Shown here: one piece after another, positions 45,063 to 55,110 of the stretch
Numbering within the stretch: position 1 is the stretch's first letter
Layout of the letters: each line of letters begins with the position of its first letter
Made by a program: the position numbers and the translations under genes
Notes under the pieces: model-generated
Told to the model about the DNA's origin: nothing
Database searches by the model: none
The model's input: the letters and a program-made list of their open reading frames with translations, nothing else
From: Balaenoptera acutorostrata
Taxonomy: Eukaryota; Chordata; Mammalia; Artiodactyla; Balaenopteridae
Reading direction: 5' to 3'
DNA: 64,000 nt
NCBI RefSeq assembly: GCF_949987535.1
Contig: NC_080067.1
Location: 3,224,001-3,288,000 of the forward strand

Positions 45063-45560
45063 GGGCGGGCGTGGGTGGGGTGTCAGCCGCCCTGGTACCC
45101 GCCTCCGGGGGTTCGCGCCCCGCCTGGGGGGAGGAGGTGCCCTCTCCGCCCGGGCACCGCTCGGGGAGCCGCGGCGTGGGCAGCGGCGGAGCGGGGCGGC
45201 TGGGGCGGCGGTGTTCCTCAAACCCCGAGCCCGGCTGTTGACAGCCTCCTTGTGACATGGAGTTTGGCATCCTCAGCGCCGAGCCGAGTGGAAGTTTCCA
45301 TGATGAGGAAGTTCTGTGACACGAGGGTTCGGAAAAGGTTGGCAGACACCGGGGCTGGTGGCGGGCCGGGGGTGTGTGTGTGGAGGCGGTTTAAAGGGAC
45401 TGTGGGTTCCCCATTTCTCCTGCCCCGGAACTCCGGGCTTTAAGAGGGGACCGATCCTGCGGGTGGCGTGCGCTGGTGCCCGTGCCTGGCGACTTGGCTT
45501 CTCCCCACCTCCCCGGGGAATGGGGGGCGACGTCGCTCGCCTCCCGGTTCGCGCTTCTTG

Positions 45561-47264
45561 CTTCGCTTCTCTTGACGCAGCATCTTCCCCTGGGCCCCCT
45601 CGAGTCGGTTCCGGTCCCCGAGTTGTGCCAGCTGCACGGTCGTCACCCCACCCCGGGCACCCCTCGGAGAAGGACTCATTGGGGGAGTTTTTACTCCAGG
45701 TGGATTTGGTCCTTCTCGGCTGCAGTTGTCATTTGTATTTGCCGGCGACCATTGTAGGCTCATTATTAGTGCTAATTCTTAAGCCTTCTGATTTGTTTTA
45801 ATGGGGGCGGGGTGAGTGTTTTGTTTACGGAAGGCTCAGTGTATAATTTTTCCCCGAATGGGAAATTTTAAAGGAAGGGTCTAGAAGCATAACAGTTCGT
45901 GAAGTGAGTGAGAGAAAGAGACAAGAGTTTACCTGGGCAGAAAAGCGCAGACTCGACATCGGCCCCGCTCCGCACACGTTGAGAATTTGTGAAGATTCAA
46001 ACACTAAGCCTCATCAGTAAATAAATGAAACAGAGTCTTCCCCTTAGCATGTTATTGGTCTTAGGTGCCAGTGAGAGTCAGTTTTAAAGACCCGTTTTGA
46101 AGTTCAAAAAATTAAGCGTTCCTTGGACAGCGTATTAATACCAGAGCAGCTTCTGATAGTTGATACATGTATTGGGTGATGCAGACCTGCTGGACAATAG
46201 CTTTACATTATTCGGCCTTCTTTTAGTTTCGTATGCGTATTTACTTTTCAGTAATATAAAGCATGCCCTGCATTGCAAGGTAATACAAATTGCGTTTTAG
46301 TCAAAATATTCCATGATTCATTCTGAATATTCACGGTAAGGGATCTGCTCCCTAATTTATTTCGGCTTACCTCTTTTATTATGAAACAAGTCAGGGACTG
46401 GGAAACATGAAAGAAAAAGGTGTTTTGATGAAAGTTATTTTGAGCAGTGGACGTTTTCAGGAGTTTTCATGCCAGTTGGCTAAGCATTTTAATTGACTCC
46501 AACAGAAATTCAATACTAAGCGATTTATTTGGGCTGGGATATGGGATATGGGAAGGTACTGGTGAACAACCACTTATTATTTGTGCACGTTGAAAAGATA
46601 CTATCAGAATCTTATCTTTAATGAATTTCAAAGTTTTATTATGTATTGGAAGTGGTATCGTCTGCTAGTAAATATGACTTGCTTCTCTTTTCCAACAAGT
46701 GAAATAAATGATACTGAATTTAGCCCTAGACTTTTTTTTTTAAATGAAGGAATTCCTGTTGGCATTACAATGCAAAGGCATAATTTTATTGACATTGGAA
46801 CATTATTTTATAAAGTAACTGACCTTTAAAAGAGGAATAAACATTCCATTTTCCCCCTTTTAGATTCTTTGTAGTAAATCCTACCACAGAGATGAATTAA
46901 GGCAACTCCCTTTTCATTTAGCATCTTTGGGGAAAGGAGATTTGTTAAAATTTCCTTAAGAGCAGAGAAAGTTGTGGATCCTTTTTGCAGTTGTTTGAAG
47001 CACAGGGTGTGTGAAGCCACAAATGGGGTTGCACATTTCTTGTTTTAGTAAGCTCATCTTTTTGATGGAAATCAGAGTAAAGGTGATTGGTTTCTTCAGC
47101 TCCTTTTTGTCATTTTATTGTAAAATGATGTGTTACTTCTTTAAAAAGCCCTCCCCTGACCATTGGAGAAGAGGCAGCCTCCCATTCCTTCTCAAGCCAT
47201 GACATTGTTTTTTTCCTTCCTTTATTTATTTACTTTTTTCCTTCCTTGGTCTTATTTTCCATCT
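45561..47264. other. Gene-free DNA downstream of CpG island B
   Basis: Falls quickly from GC-rich to AT-rich by about 45.8 kb. There are no repeats with ends. Text at 46190-46370 retains CpGs in AT-rich context and may be conserved regulatory DNA. Confidence 0.35.
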
Positions 47265-47430
47265 GAATTGTTCATTTCAGTTGCTACTTGTTGAGTACCT
47301 GTCTAGACTCTAGAGTCCTTGAGAAAAAGAATCTTGACTGTCTCGTTCACTTGTGATTCTCTGGCATCTTGAACAGTGCTTGGCACACAGTAGGTGCTGA
47401 ATAAATCTTTGTTGAATAAATAAATGGTTG
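47265..47430 (+). repeat. L2 3' end
   Basis: 'actctagagtccttgagaaa', 'cagtgcttggcacacagtagg', 'tgctgaataaatctttgttg', '(aata)n' end. Confidence 0.8.
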
Positions 47431-49009
47431 TGCCCAAACACTGTGTTCCAAAAAATACCTGACTAAGCATCTAAGTGGGTACCAATTGGATACGCCAAGA
47501 TCTGTGCCTGTGTATGTGTGTGTGTGTGCCGTGTATACATGGTTCGATTTTTATCTGTCTCTCTCTCTTTTTTTTTTTGGATACGAAAGCTAGCCCTGCT
47601 CTATGTAGTGACAACGCAGAGAGTTATTTCTGTGAGTTCTTCCTGGGAGCGTTTGCCTTGAGTACATGGAAATCCTCAGCAGCAGTTTGTCTTACATGGT
47701 ACCTTGATTCCCTGAAGACACTGACCTTCAGCTCCCTGGGTTTCAGCAGAATCTTTATGAGTTCCAGAGGCATTGTCAGTGCGGAGAGTGAAATTCCAGG
47801 GGACAGACATCACTGGGTGATAGCGATGCCTTCTCACTCAGCAGGTTCTGGCGGTGCCTTTGGCCTTGGCAGCCCTAAGGGGACCAAGGGCATGTGGTGG
47901 TATAGCTGGTCTACAAAAGTAGATGTTGGGGAAGGGGTGAACGAGGCTGTCAGGAGCCAGCACAAGATAGAAATATCCCTTGGTAGTAGATTAGGAAGCA
48001 ACCTAGTGGTTACCCTATGGGTAAGTTACGTCAGTCAACCTCTCCCCTTTTCCCTTTTCTGCACTTCATGAACAGATTCTGAACCTGATGATTGTGGGAA
48101 ATATTACACTATCTGAGTTTCCAGATGACCGAGGTATGACACACAAGGGGTCATCTTCAAATTAGCTATTCATGGAAACTCTTGTGACAACTGAAACTAA
48201 AAGGAAATTACAATTGATGGTTCTAGTCATTTGTTTTTGTTTGTAGAGTATTGACTTCCAGAAATGTGTCTCAGTAAATGCATAGTAAAAATCCCGCAAA
48301 GTGATGAGACCGGTAAAAATGGTAAAGGAAGAGAGATCAAAATCTTGTAGAGGAGTACAGATAATCAAACTGAAATCGCAAGTGCTTATTGCTTTTCAGT
48401 ATTTAATTTAGCTCTGAGCTTCTCAGTAGCCAAGTTAACAGAAGAAAACGGGGAGTGGGAGCATTGATGTGGCAGTTATGCACTGAAGCTGTAAGGATAA
48501 ATCAGATAACATTTGTAGAGTGCTTACCATGGTACCTGGCAACTAGTATATACTCCTATGACATGTCAGATCATATAATGGCCAATACTTGAACTTCATT
48601 TCTATAGAAAATGAAGTAAAATTCTTTATATGGTCAAGTCTTTTACCAACCCTCGAGGGAAAAAAATGTAGAAGGCGTAATAATGGAAAGTCACCCAGTG
48701 GGACTTTACCTTTGGGGGTCTGAGGTCCCATGGCCCCGCAGAGGAGATTCGGGACGCTGTCCCCTGTGCAGAAATAGAGCTCAGAAAACCTAGAGGAATG
48801 AATGGTTAGCATGTTCTTTAGGCTGACTTCCTCAAGTATCCAGTATCTCTGCCGGGCGTTTAAACTGGAGCAGTCTGGGGGACGGGAGAGCCAGGTACTT
48901 GAAAATGACCCTATGGCCATAAACCTCTCTCAGCAGGTGGCCTCCATGCTTTGTGCTTTAGTCTGTACAGTTTTCACCCTGCAGGGCAGTGTGTTTGTTT
49001 TTGTTTCAT
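47431..49009. other. Single-copy DNA with one long frame, no gene called
   Basis: A frame of 198 codons (47475-48071, +) crosses a short TG repeat and T tract. Its protein has no recognised domain and no splice-site or start context. A frame of this length is within chance for 64 kb in six frames. Confidence 0.35.
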
Positions 49010-49135
49010 TTCTGTCTTCCCCTCTGAACTGTGGTGATGGGCTATGGGTTTCCTCATCCTTGACTTGTAGGACCTAGCAAAGGCTTTGACACATGGGCAC
49101 AGGGAGAAGCTCGTTGGAAGAATGAATGAGAGGGA
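49010..49135 (+). repeat. L2-like 3' fragment
   Basis: 'tgtaggacctagcaaagg', 'ctcgttggaagaatgaatgag' resembles a decayed L2 end. Weak. Confidence 0.35.
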
Positions 49136-49944
49136 GAGAAGGGGAGACGCTTCTCTCTCTTTTCTGATAGTGTATCAAGTGTCATCTTCTGAATTAGTTT
49201 TGCCCAATGTGAATGTTTGCTGCCTGGATTACATTGTATGTCCATATCACAGCAGAGTAGTTTGCTAGAAGGGCTTGTTCTAGTGTCTGAGCTGGTTGAG
49301 CAATAGATGGCAGGTGAACTCCTTGCTTTATTTAAAGTCATTTTCATTACTTGATTGGATCCCTCATTCAGTCTACAAAAATTTGTGTACCTCGTATGTG
49401 TCTGGGCCTGTTTTCGCAGCTCAGTGTGTAGCCTAGTGAGCTATGAGACAATATGCATATGTTAATGCAAAGGGATTCTGAAGTGGTCTCCACTGTGATG
49501 GAATGGATATGCCTATCGGGGTCCCTCATATGGCCCCCTAGGTGAAATAAAGTTCTTTTAATCTGAGGATGTGATGGTTTTGTGGGTTTTGTCGCCCATG
49601 TGTATTAGCGTAAATTGCAGTGCGATTCACCCGGGACTGTCTTGGGATTCACGCAGTGTGGGGTTGAATACATGTAGGCTGGTGAGTCTTCTGATTAAGG
49701 ATGTTCACTCTCCACCTTAAGTTCCCAAAGTGTTAATCAATTACAGCATTTAAGCAAGTGGGGGAGGGGAGACTATCGCGATCACTGAGTCACAGATAAC
49801 ATATTTCTATATCCTCCTCTCGGGACTCTGGCCAACTGACAGTGAGAATCGTGATCTACATTTAATGCTAATGTTGCCTGCCCGTACTGTCCTAATTTCC
49901 AGGGACTTTGGATCTTTATGTACTGGCAGCTCTTCCTGTGCAGT
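49136..49944. other. Single-copy DNA, nothing recognised
   Basis: No gene, RNA or defensible repeat. Confidence 0.3.
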
Positions 49945-50055
49945 ACTATTTTTACTGAGTAAGAAACTGAGCTCTGCTGTGAACTTAAGTATCTTTTTCC
50001 AAATGGCAAGTCAGGAGAGCCTGGAATTTGGACCCAGGAACCTTGACTCTATCCC
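49945..50055 (-). repeat. MIR SINE, antisense
   Basis: 'tttactgagtaagaaactgag', 'caaatggcaagtcaggagag', 'ggaatttggacccagg'. Its right end is the target of the SINE at 50078. Confidence 0.6.
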
Positions 50056-50077
50056 AGGAAGCATACTGTAGCCTTTT

Positions 50078-50410
50078 TTTTTTTGGATTTTCTTATTTTT
50101 ATTTATTTATTTATTTATTTATTTTTGGCTGTGTTGGGTCTTCGGTTCGTGCGAGGGCTTTCTCCAGTTGCGGCAAGCGGGGGCCACTCTTCATCGCGGT
50201 GCGGGGACCGCTCTTCATCGCGGTGCGCGGGCCTTTCTCTATCGCGGCCCCTCCCGTCGCGGGGCACAGGCTCCAGACGCGCAGGCTCAGCAATTGTGGC
50301 TCACGGGCCCAGCCGCTCCGCGGCATGTGGGATCTTCCCAGACCAGGGCTCGAACCCGTGTCCCCTGCATTAGCAGGCAGATTCTCAACCACTGCGCCAC
50401 CAGGGAAGCC
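50078..50410 (-). mobile_element. CHR-type SINE, younger subfamily, with an internal 24-bp duplication
   Basis: Antisense (TTTA)n tail, 'ggctgtgttgggtcttcgg', end 'caccagggaagcc'. TSD catactgtagcctttt lies at 50062-50077 and 50411-50426 (16 bp, exact). The 17-bp core ctcttcatcgcggtgcg occurs at 50187-50203 and again at 50211-50227, offset 24 bp. The other copies of this subfamily have it once. Confidence 0.95.
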
Positions 50411-50439
50411 CATACTGTAGCCTTTTCATCATGATAGAC

Positions 50440-50611
50440 ACTCTAACATATACATTTACATATACATATACATATGTATACGTGTATACAACACATACAA
50501 TAATGTGTATATTATGATATGCAATGTGTATATAACAGTATAGTAATACATATAATAACATATGCATACATGGGTGTGCCTGTGCTTGTGCGTGTGTGTG
50601 TGTGTGTGCGT
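50440..50611. repeat. TATACA-rich and (TG)n low-complexity tracts
   Basis: An imperfect ACATAT/TATACA tract spans about 50440-50560, followed by a (TG)n run at 50583-50611. Spurious Tyr/Val/Cys or Thr/His frames come from it. Confidence 0.8.
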
Positions 50612-51589
50612 GCTGAGAGTGGACTGTGGATGGGGCACATATAACAATTAGGAAAGGACTGATCTGAACTAATTACTCATTCAACTTGCTCGTTCTAAAA
50701 AAAGAGATTTTAAGGATCATGGCTTCTCTTCTGGGATCAAGAACGTAGGGGTTTATTCAAAAAGTCATGAGTGATAAGCTGATGAAAGCAAAAGCTTGGA
50801 CAAAGGAATGTTAATTGACAGCAGGTATGTCTTCTTCATCTGGGAAGTACACTTGTGTGATTCCTCTGGAGACCCAGGAGTGTTCAGGATGAGGAGAGGG
50901 GAGAAGACAGTCCTGGTTTTGGTGGCAGACTGTATGAGTGTGGCATCCAGGGCCCATTGAGTATTCTGACTCTTGTGACTTGTGTTGTTCCGTGGTTCTC
51001 AAGATGGTTCAGATATACTTTCCCCTCTTTTGTTTCTCTTAAGGCTCTGTTTTCCCAGATTTCAGCCATGGTTGTACAGAACAGGTGCTCAAAAAATCAT
51101 GATTGATATTAGCAATCATGACATGCCTGGGTTCGGGTCAGCTTTTTCGTGTTGCTCTTCCATATGCAGCAATGTCTCACCACTTGCATGTCCATACATG
51201 CAGAGTCTGCCTCTGTGACAAGTGCGTGTCATCTTCTCACATACAGTGAAAAAGGCACTGTTCGTCTCTGGCGTCAGCTGTGGTTCCCATGGCAAGAAAT
51301 GCCACGGTCATGCTGATGTCCCCAGCTACACATCCTGTCATCGCTTTTAGGCCTTCTCCCTACTCCTAAATGTTTCGGCAGATCCTCATCAGATTTAACT
51401 TTTTATTTGTTACTCTATGGGAAATCCCAAGTTTAACAACTTAACGCAAGCATTCTCGGAGCCTACTTTTATGCTTGTGTGCATGTGAATCTCCAAGAGG
51501 GAGAGCAGGTACCAAAACTTATTGGGTCAGCATATTCTTTGTGTGTGTGTGTATGTGCGTGTGTGCGTAAAACCACAGACGGCTAAAGT
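50612..51589. other. Single-copy DNA, gene-free
   Basis: A short TG run lies at 51540-51567. No exon or RNA recognised. Confidence 0.3.
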
Positions 51590-52080
51590 TCAGCGCAGAA
51601 GGTTGTGAGGAATAGTTCATAGTACTGCACTTAAAAAAATTAATTTTTAATTTATAATGATTGATCACTCAAAGGAGCCAGCCCCACAGCTGAACCTTTG
51701 TGCTCTTCTGTAGAAAATCTATCAGTTTGTACTCAACACTGATTAATGCCGCCATTGTTGAAGTGTTTGTGATTATGTAAAAATCAGGCTAAATTGCTGT
51801 TACTTTAAAAATATTATAATCATAAAATATATCTTTCCTTGACTTCATTTCTGGTATTTAGATATATTAATTTACATAAGACAGAGAATGGTTTATTTCT
51901 GCCATATATGTTTTTGTTTACTTTTTTGAATTTCACCTAAGCTTCATTGTAATTTCTACCCCAAGCATCTGGAAATCTAGAATAATGTATTTATATCGGA
52001 ATTGTAGTTACAACAGGGGGAAGCATGAGGTTGTATATTCTTGTATTATTTGTCTTTTATATAAAAAAAAGGAACCAGGG
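51590..52080. promoter_or_regulatory. Candidate conserved non-coding block
   Basis: A repeat-free AT-rich stretch with closely spaced homeodomain and HMG-like words ('tgattgatcac', 'ctgattaatgccgccattgttg', 'gattatgtaaaaatcagg'). It resembles the texture of vertebrate developmental enhancers. Inference only. Confidence 0.3.
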
Positions 52081-52403
52081 GAACCTTATACAGGAAATAT
52101 TTTTTAAAACAATTTAAGTTATGGCCTATGTGGATGATGAACATATCAATATGTCCTGCAGTGTAGTAGTTGTAAGGGACTCGAAAAAATATAATGCTAG
52201 GCATTTGGCTTATTAATTTGATCTCACACTATAGATTCGTAAATGTGAGGTATTGCTAAGGTGAAGGCATCCTCTGTAATGTACTCTGCATGCATTCATT
52301 TACTGTTAATTAAGAATGTGTGTTCAGATTTATCTTTATTGAAGTTGTCACAAGAACCAAGGCGTAAAATAAGGAAACTTGTTTCTTTTCTCCTGGAATC
52401 TGT

Positions 52404-52506
52404 CCATCCCTCCACCCATTCAACCATCCATCCCTCCACCCATTCATCCATCCATTCCTGCATCCATCCACCCATTCATCCATCCCTCCACCCATCCATC
52501 CATCAT
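52404..52506. repeat. (CATC)/(CATTCATC) minisatellite-like tract
   Basis: About 100 bases of imperfect CATC, CATTCATC and CCTCCACC repeats, roughly 20-30 bp higher-order units. It encodes Ile/His/Pro/Ser repeats in three frames, which explains the local open frames. It is flanked on the right by an L2-type tail. Confidence 0.9.
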
Positions 52507-52509
52507 ATA

Positions 52510-52600
52510 TGCATTGGGCATCTACTGGGTACCAGGCTGTATAGTAGGTTCCAAGACACCATGGTGAACATTTAAAAATCCTTGCTGTATAGATACTCAG
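52510..52600 (+). repeat. L2/MIR-type tail
   Basis: 'gggcatctactgggtaccagg', 'agacaccatggtgaac', 'atccttgctg'. Confidence 0.45.
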
Positions 52601-52643
52601 AGTCTCCTGGGTCAATCTACAGGAGTTAATTTAGTGTAGACCA

Positions 52644-52862
52644 GTGTTTTTCAGCCTCTGAACTATTGACATTTGGGGCCGAATAATTCTTTCCTTTGAG
52701 GAGCTGCCCTAATTACTATAGGATGTTTAGCAGTATCACTGACCTCTACCCACTAGATCCCAGTAGCTCCCCCGACACGCCAGTTGCAGCAAGGAAAAAT
52801 GTCTCCAGATATTGCCAGATGTCTCATGGGCAGGAAAATCACCCCCACTGACAACCACTGGT
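52644..52862 (-). mobile_element. MER5A hAT-Charlie element, antisense
   Basis: 'ttttcagcctctgaactattg', 'acatttggggccgaataattc', 'aggatgtttagcagtatc', 'ctctacccactagatccc', 'aatgtctccagatattgcc', 'actgacaaccactgg'. Nearly complete. Confidence 0.82.
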
Positions 52863-52865
52863 GTC

Positions 52866-53030
52866 GAGTTAAGAACCAGAGCTGCAGAGTGGGGATGTGT
52901 GGATTCATGTCTTGGCTTCCCCTGGCTTCATTACACCTGCTCGGTTTCTTCATCTGTAACATGTGAAGATTAAATGAAATAGTGTAGCACTTGACCTGCA
53001 ATTCAGTGTTCCTAAATATTAGCTATTCCT
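52866..53030 (+). repeat. MIR SINE
   Basis: 'agaaccagagctgcagag', 'cggtttcttcatctgtaac', 'tgaagattaaatgaaatag', 'aaatattagctattc'. Confidence 0.6.
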
Positions 53031-53059
53031 AGTGGTGGTAGAATTAAGGCTTCAACAGT

Positions 53060-53520
53060 TACAATCAACTACAGTATTGATAAGTTCTGTGATGGAGTAA
53101 GTACAATGTACAGTGGGGACCCGTAGTCCGGAGTGGAGAGAGTTCTAGGGAGTAAGAACACCATATACAAGTGCATGAAATGGGATAAAAGTATGAAGCA
53201 TTTGGGAAATTGCAAGGAGCTTAGTCTGACGTGCACAGGGCAATAAATGAAGCTGTAGGAGCAGGTAGAAGCCACATGATGAAGACTTTCCAGACCAAAT
53301 AAGGAAGATGGACTTTATCTTGACAGCATGGAGAGACTAAGGAATGGTCAGCACATGAGATTTTTATTTTAGAAGGGCTCTTTGGGATAGGTCTTGAGTG
53401 GGACAGAGACTGGAAATGGTGAGCCCAGTTAGAAGTTCTAGAATAATACACTGAGAGAGGATGGCTGCTAGAACAGAGGCAGTTATATGTTGCTGTGAAG
53501 TCTTTGGGAACAGATTTACT
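53060..53520 (+). repeat. L2 fragment
   Basis: 'aagccacatgatgaagac', 'gactttatcttgacagcatgg', 'tttattttagaagggctc', 'agagaggatggctgctag': L2 body text, strongly diverged. Confidence 0.45.
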
Positions 53521-54169
53521 TTTCTCCAAGATGTGGCAAATTTTTAACATTTAATTCCAATAAGGCATATTTTTAGCAAGCTGGCTCTACATTTGGGGGA
53601 ATTTCAAGTTTAATTTGAAAGCAGATTACATGATAGGTTCTCTTTAAAGTGTTTTCAAATGAAGCTTAATTTAAAAACTATCTCACAGCCTATTTGTCGC
53701 TGTTATTACTCAAGGATTTCTCTGCTCCTAAGTGCTGATTTTTCTAACTGATAGGGATTTTATTTCTTTAATGATCGAAATTAGAGATGGGTGGAGAGTA
53801 TGAATCCATGAATGAATGAATGATAGTGACCTTATGGAAATACCACCTAATTTAGAATAAAAATATTTTGGACAAATCTCTTCACTTATCTGAGCTTTCA
53901 TTTCCTTAGTCATGAAACGGTAAGAGTAGATAAATTAGGTAATTTCAAAGTTATCCTTAGTCCGGGCATTATCAGGATTAACTTCTTCATATTGCAAATT
54001 TTAGTTTTTAAAAATATTGCAAAATATTTTACAAAAGTAGACTTGGAGTCAAAGACAGCCCTACCTGGGATAATATAAAGTCAAACAATGATTTCTTTTC
54101 CTTTTACATGCCCTTAGCATGATAACTTCTTATCATTGTTTGGTCTTATTTCTTAGTAATCCCAAACAG
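53521..54169. other. Single-copy DNA, nothing recognised
   Basis: No gene, RNA or repeat called. The words 'tatttttgtaaaatattttgc' near 56186 and 'gcaaaatattttacaaaag' near 54018 match in inverted orientation, with about 2.1 kb between them. Confidence 0.3.
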
Positions 54170-54352
54170 ATTTTCTACAAATATTTTCTATAATAGCCCA
54201 TATAATAAATATTTTCAGCTTTTCAGGACTGCTCAGCTCTGCCCTGTAATGCAAAACCAGCCATAGATAATATGTAAGTAGTCATGGCTCTGTACCAATA
54301 AAACTTTATTTACAAAAACAGAAGGTGGGTTGTAATTTGCTAACACCTACTA
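54170..54352 (+). mobile_element. hAT-Charlie-type fragment
   Basis: 'ctacaaatattttctataatag', 'ctcagctctgccctgtaatg', 'accaataaaactttatttac', 'ttgtaatttgctaacacc'. This is text from a common Charlie-group element. Confidence 0.6.
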
Positions 54353-54354
54353 GC

Positions 54355-54655
54355 CGAGCAGGAGTCCAATAGAAATATAATGTGAGCCACATAGGTAATT
54401 TAAAATTTTCTAGTAGCCATGTTACAAATGAGTAAAAAGCAACCAGTGAGTTTGATCTCAATAGTATATTTTATTTCATCCAAAAATTATTAACATATAA
54501 TCAATACGAAATACCAATGAGATATTTTGCTTTTTGTATTAAACCTTTAATATCTGGTGTATATTTTACATTTGTAGCACATCTCAGTCTTGAACTAGCC
54601 ACATTTCAAGTGCTCAATGGCCATTAGTGGCTGGTAGCTGCTAGAACTGGGCAGG
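54355..54655. mobile_element. hAT-type DNA transposon, AT-rich
   Basis: Left 'gtccaatagaaatataatgtg' with 'agccacataggtaattt', right 'ctagccacatttcaagtgc' and 'gtggctggtagctgctag', giving loosely inverted ends. Family name not assigned. Confidence 0.6.
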
Positions 54656-54779
54656 ACAACTTTAGCCTTAAAAAATCTATGGTTCTATCAAATTCCATGC
54701 AAAAAATAAATTGTATGCATTATTTCAAGTGATTGAGACACTTAGTTTTTCTTGCCACGTATATTGGTTAGGAAAACAC

Positions 54780-55110
54780 TATCTACACTTTGAAATAAAA
54801 TTAAAAAGGCATGGGGGCGAAAGAAAGTAGAAGTTTATCTTTCACCCACGTGAAGTTGAAAATTGCTGTTCCTGATTAGCTTGGTGACTCTGCTGTATGG
54901 CGATTCTGAGGAGTCCTGATTCCTTTGGTCTTGGGCTCTTCCATCTCCAGCTCAAGGCTTCCAAGGCCATGTCTTCACTGCGTCAGACCCCTGAGAAGGC
55001 AACAGAGTGCAGACACACACCCGCCTCCTAACTGCCTCCGCTTGGAAGTGACCCAGAATCATTTTGCTCTGATTCCACTGGTGAGAACAATCCCGTGCCC
55101 ACCTCCCGCT
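54780..55110. repeat. Probable ancient interspersed repeat
   Basis: 'agaagtttatctttcacccacg', 'ggctcttccatctccagc', 'cttccaaggccatgtcttcac', 'cttggaagtgacccagaatc' resembles a mammalian repeat and partly matches the type at 38395-38780. Confidence 0.4.

Larger units (their letters stand above)
43640..45560. promoter_or_regulatory. CpG island B
   Basis: About 1.9 kb of dense CpG and GC boxes, peaking at 44100-44560. It contains a + strand TATA box and a splice donor (listed separately). Long frames on both strands (for example 43718-44800 plus, 360 codons, and 43781-44908 minus, 375 codons) overlap each other and consist of Arg/Pro/Gly/Ala strings, so they are artefacts of GC content. This is the best promoter candidate in the window. 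The gene it serves is not identifiable from this sequence. Confidence 0.88.

Noticed and set aside
45258..45320. ATG in good context (gacATGG) starting a 20-codon frame near a possible donor
   Set aside because: No recognisable product, and the frame ends at once. It could be an upstream ORF, but nothing shows it is transcribed.
47475..48071. 198-codon frame downstream of CpG island B
   Set aside because: It crosses a TG repeat and a T tract, has no domain or splice context, and such a length is plausible by chance in 64 kb.
52404..52506. Repeating units that could suggest a CRISPR array or coding repeat
   Set aside because: Units are degenerate tetranucleotides without unique spacers, and the DNA is mammalian.
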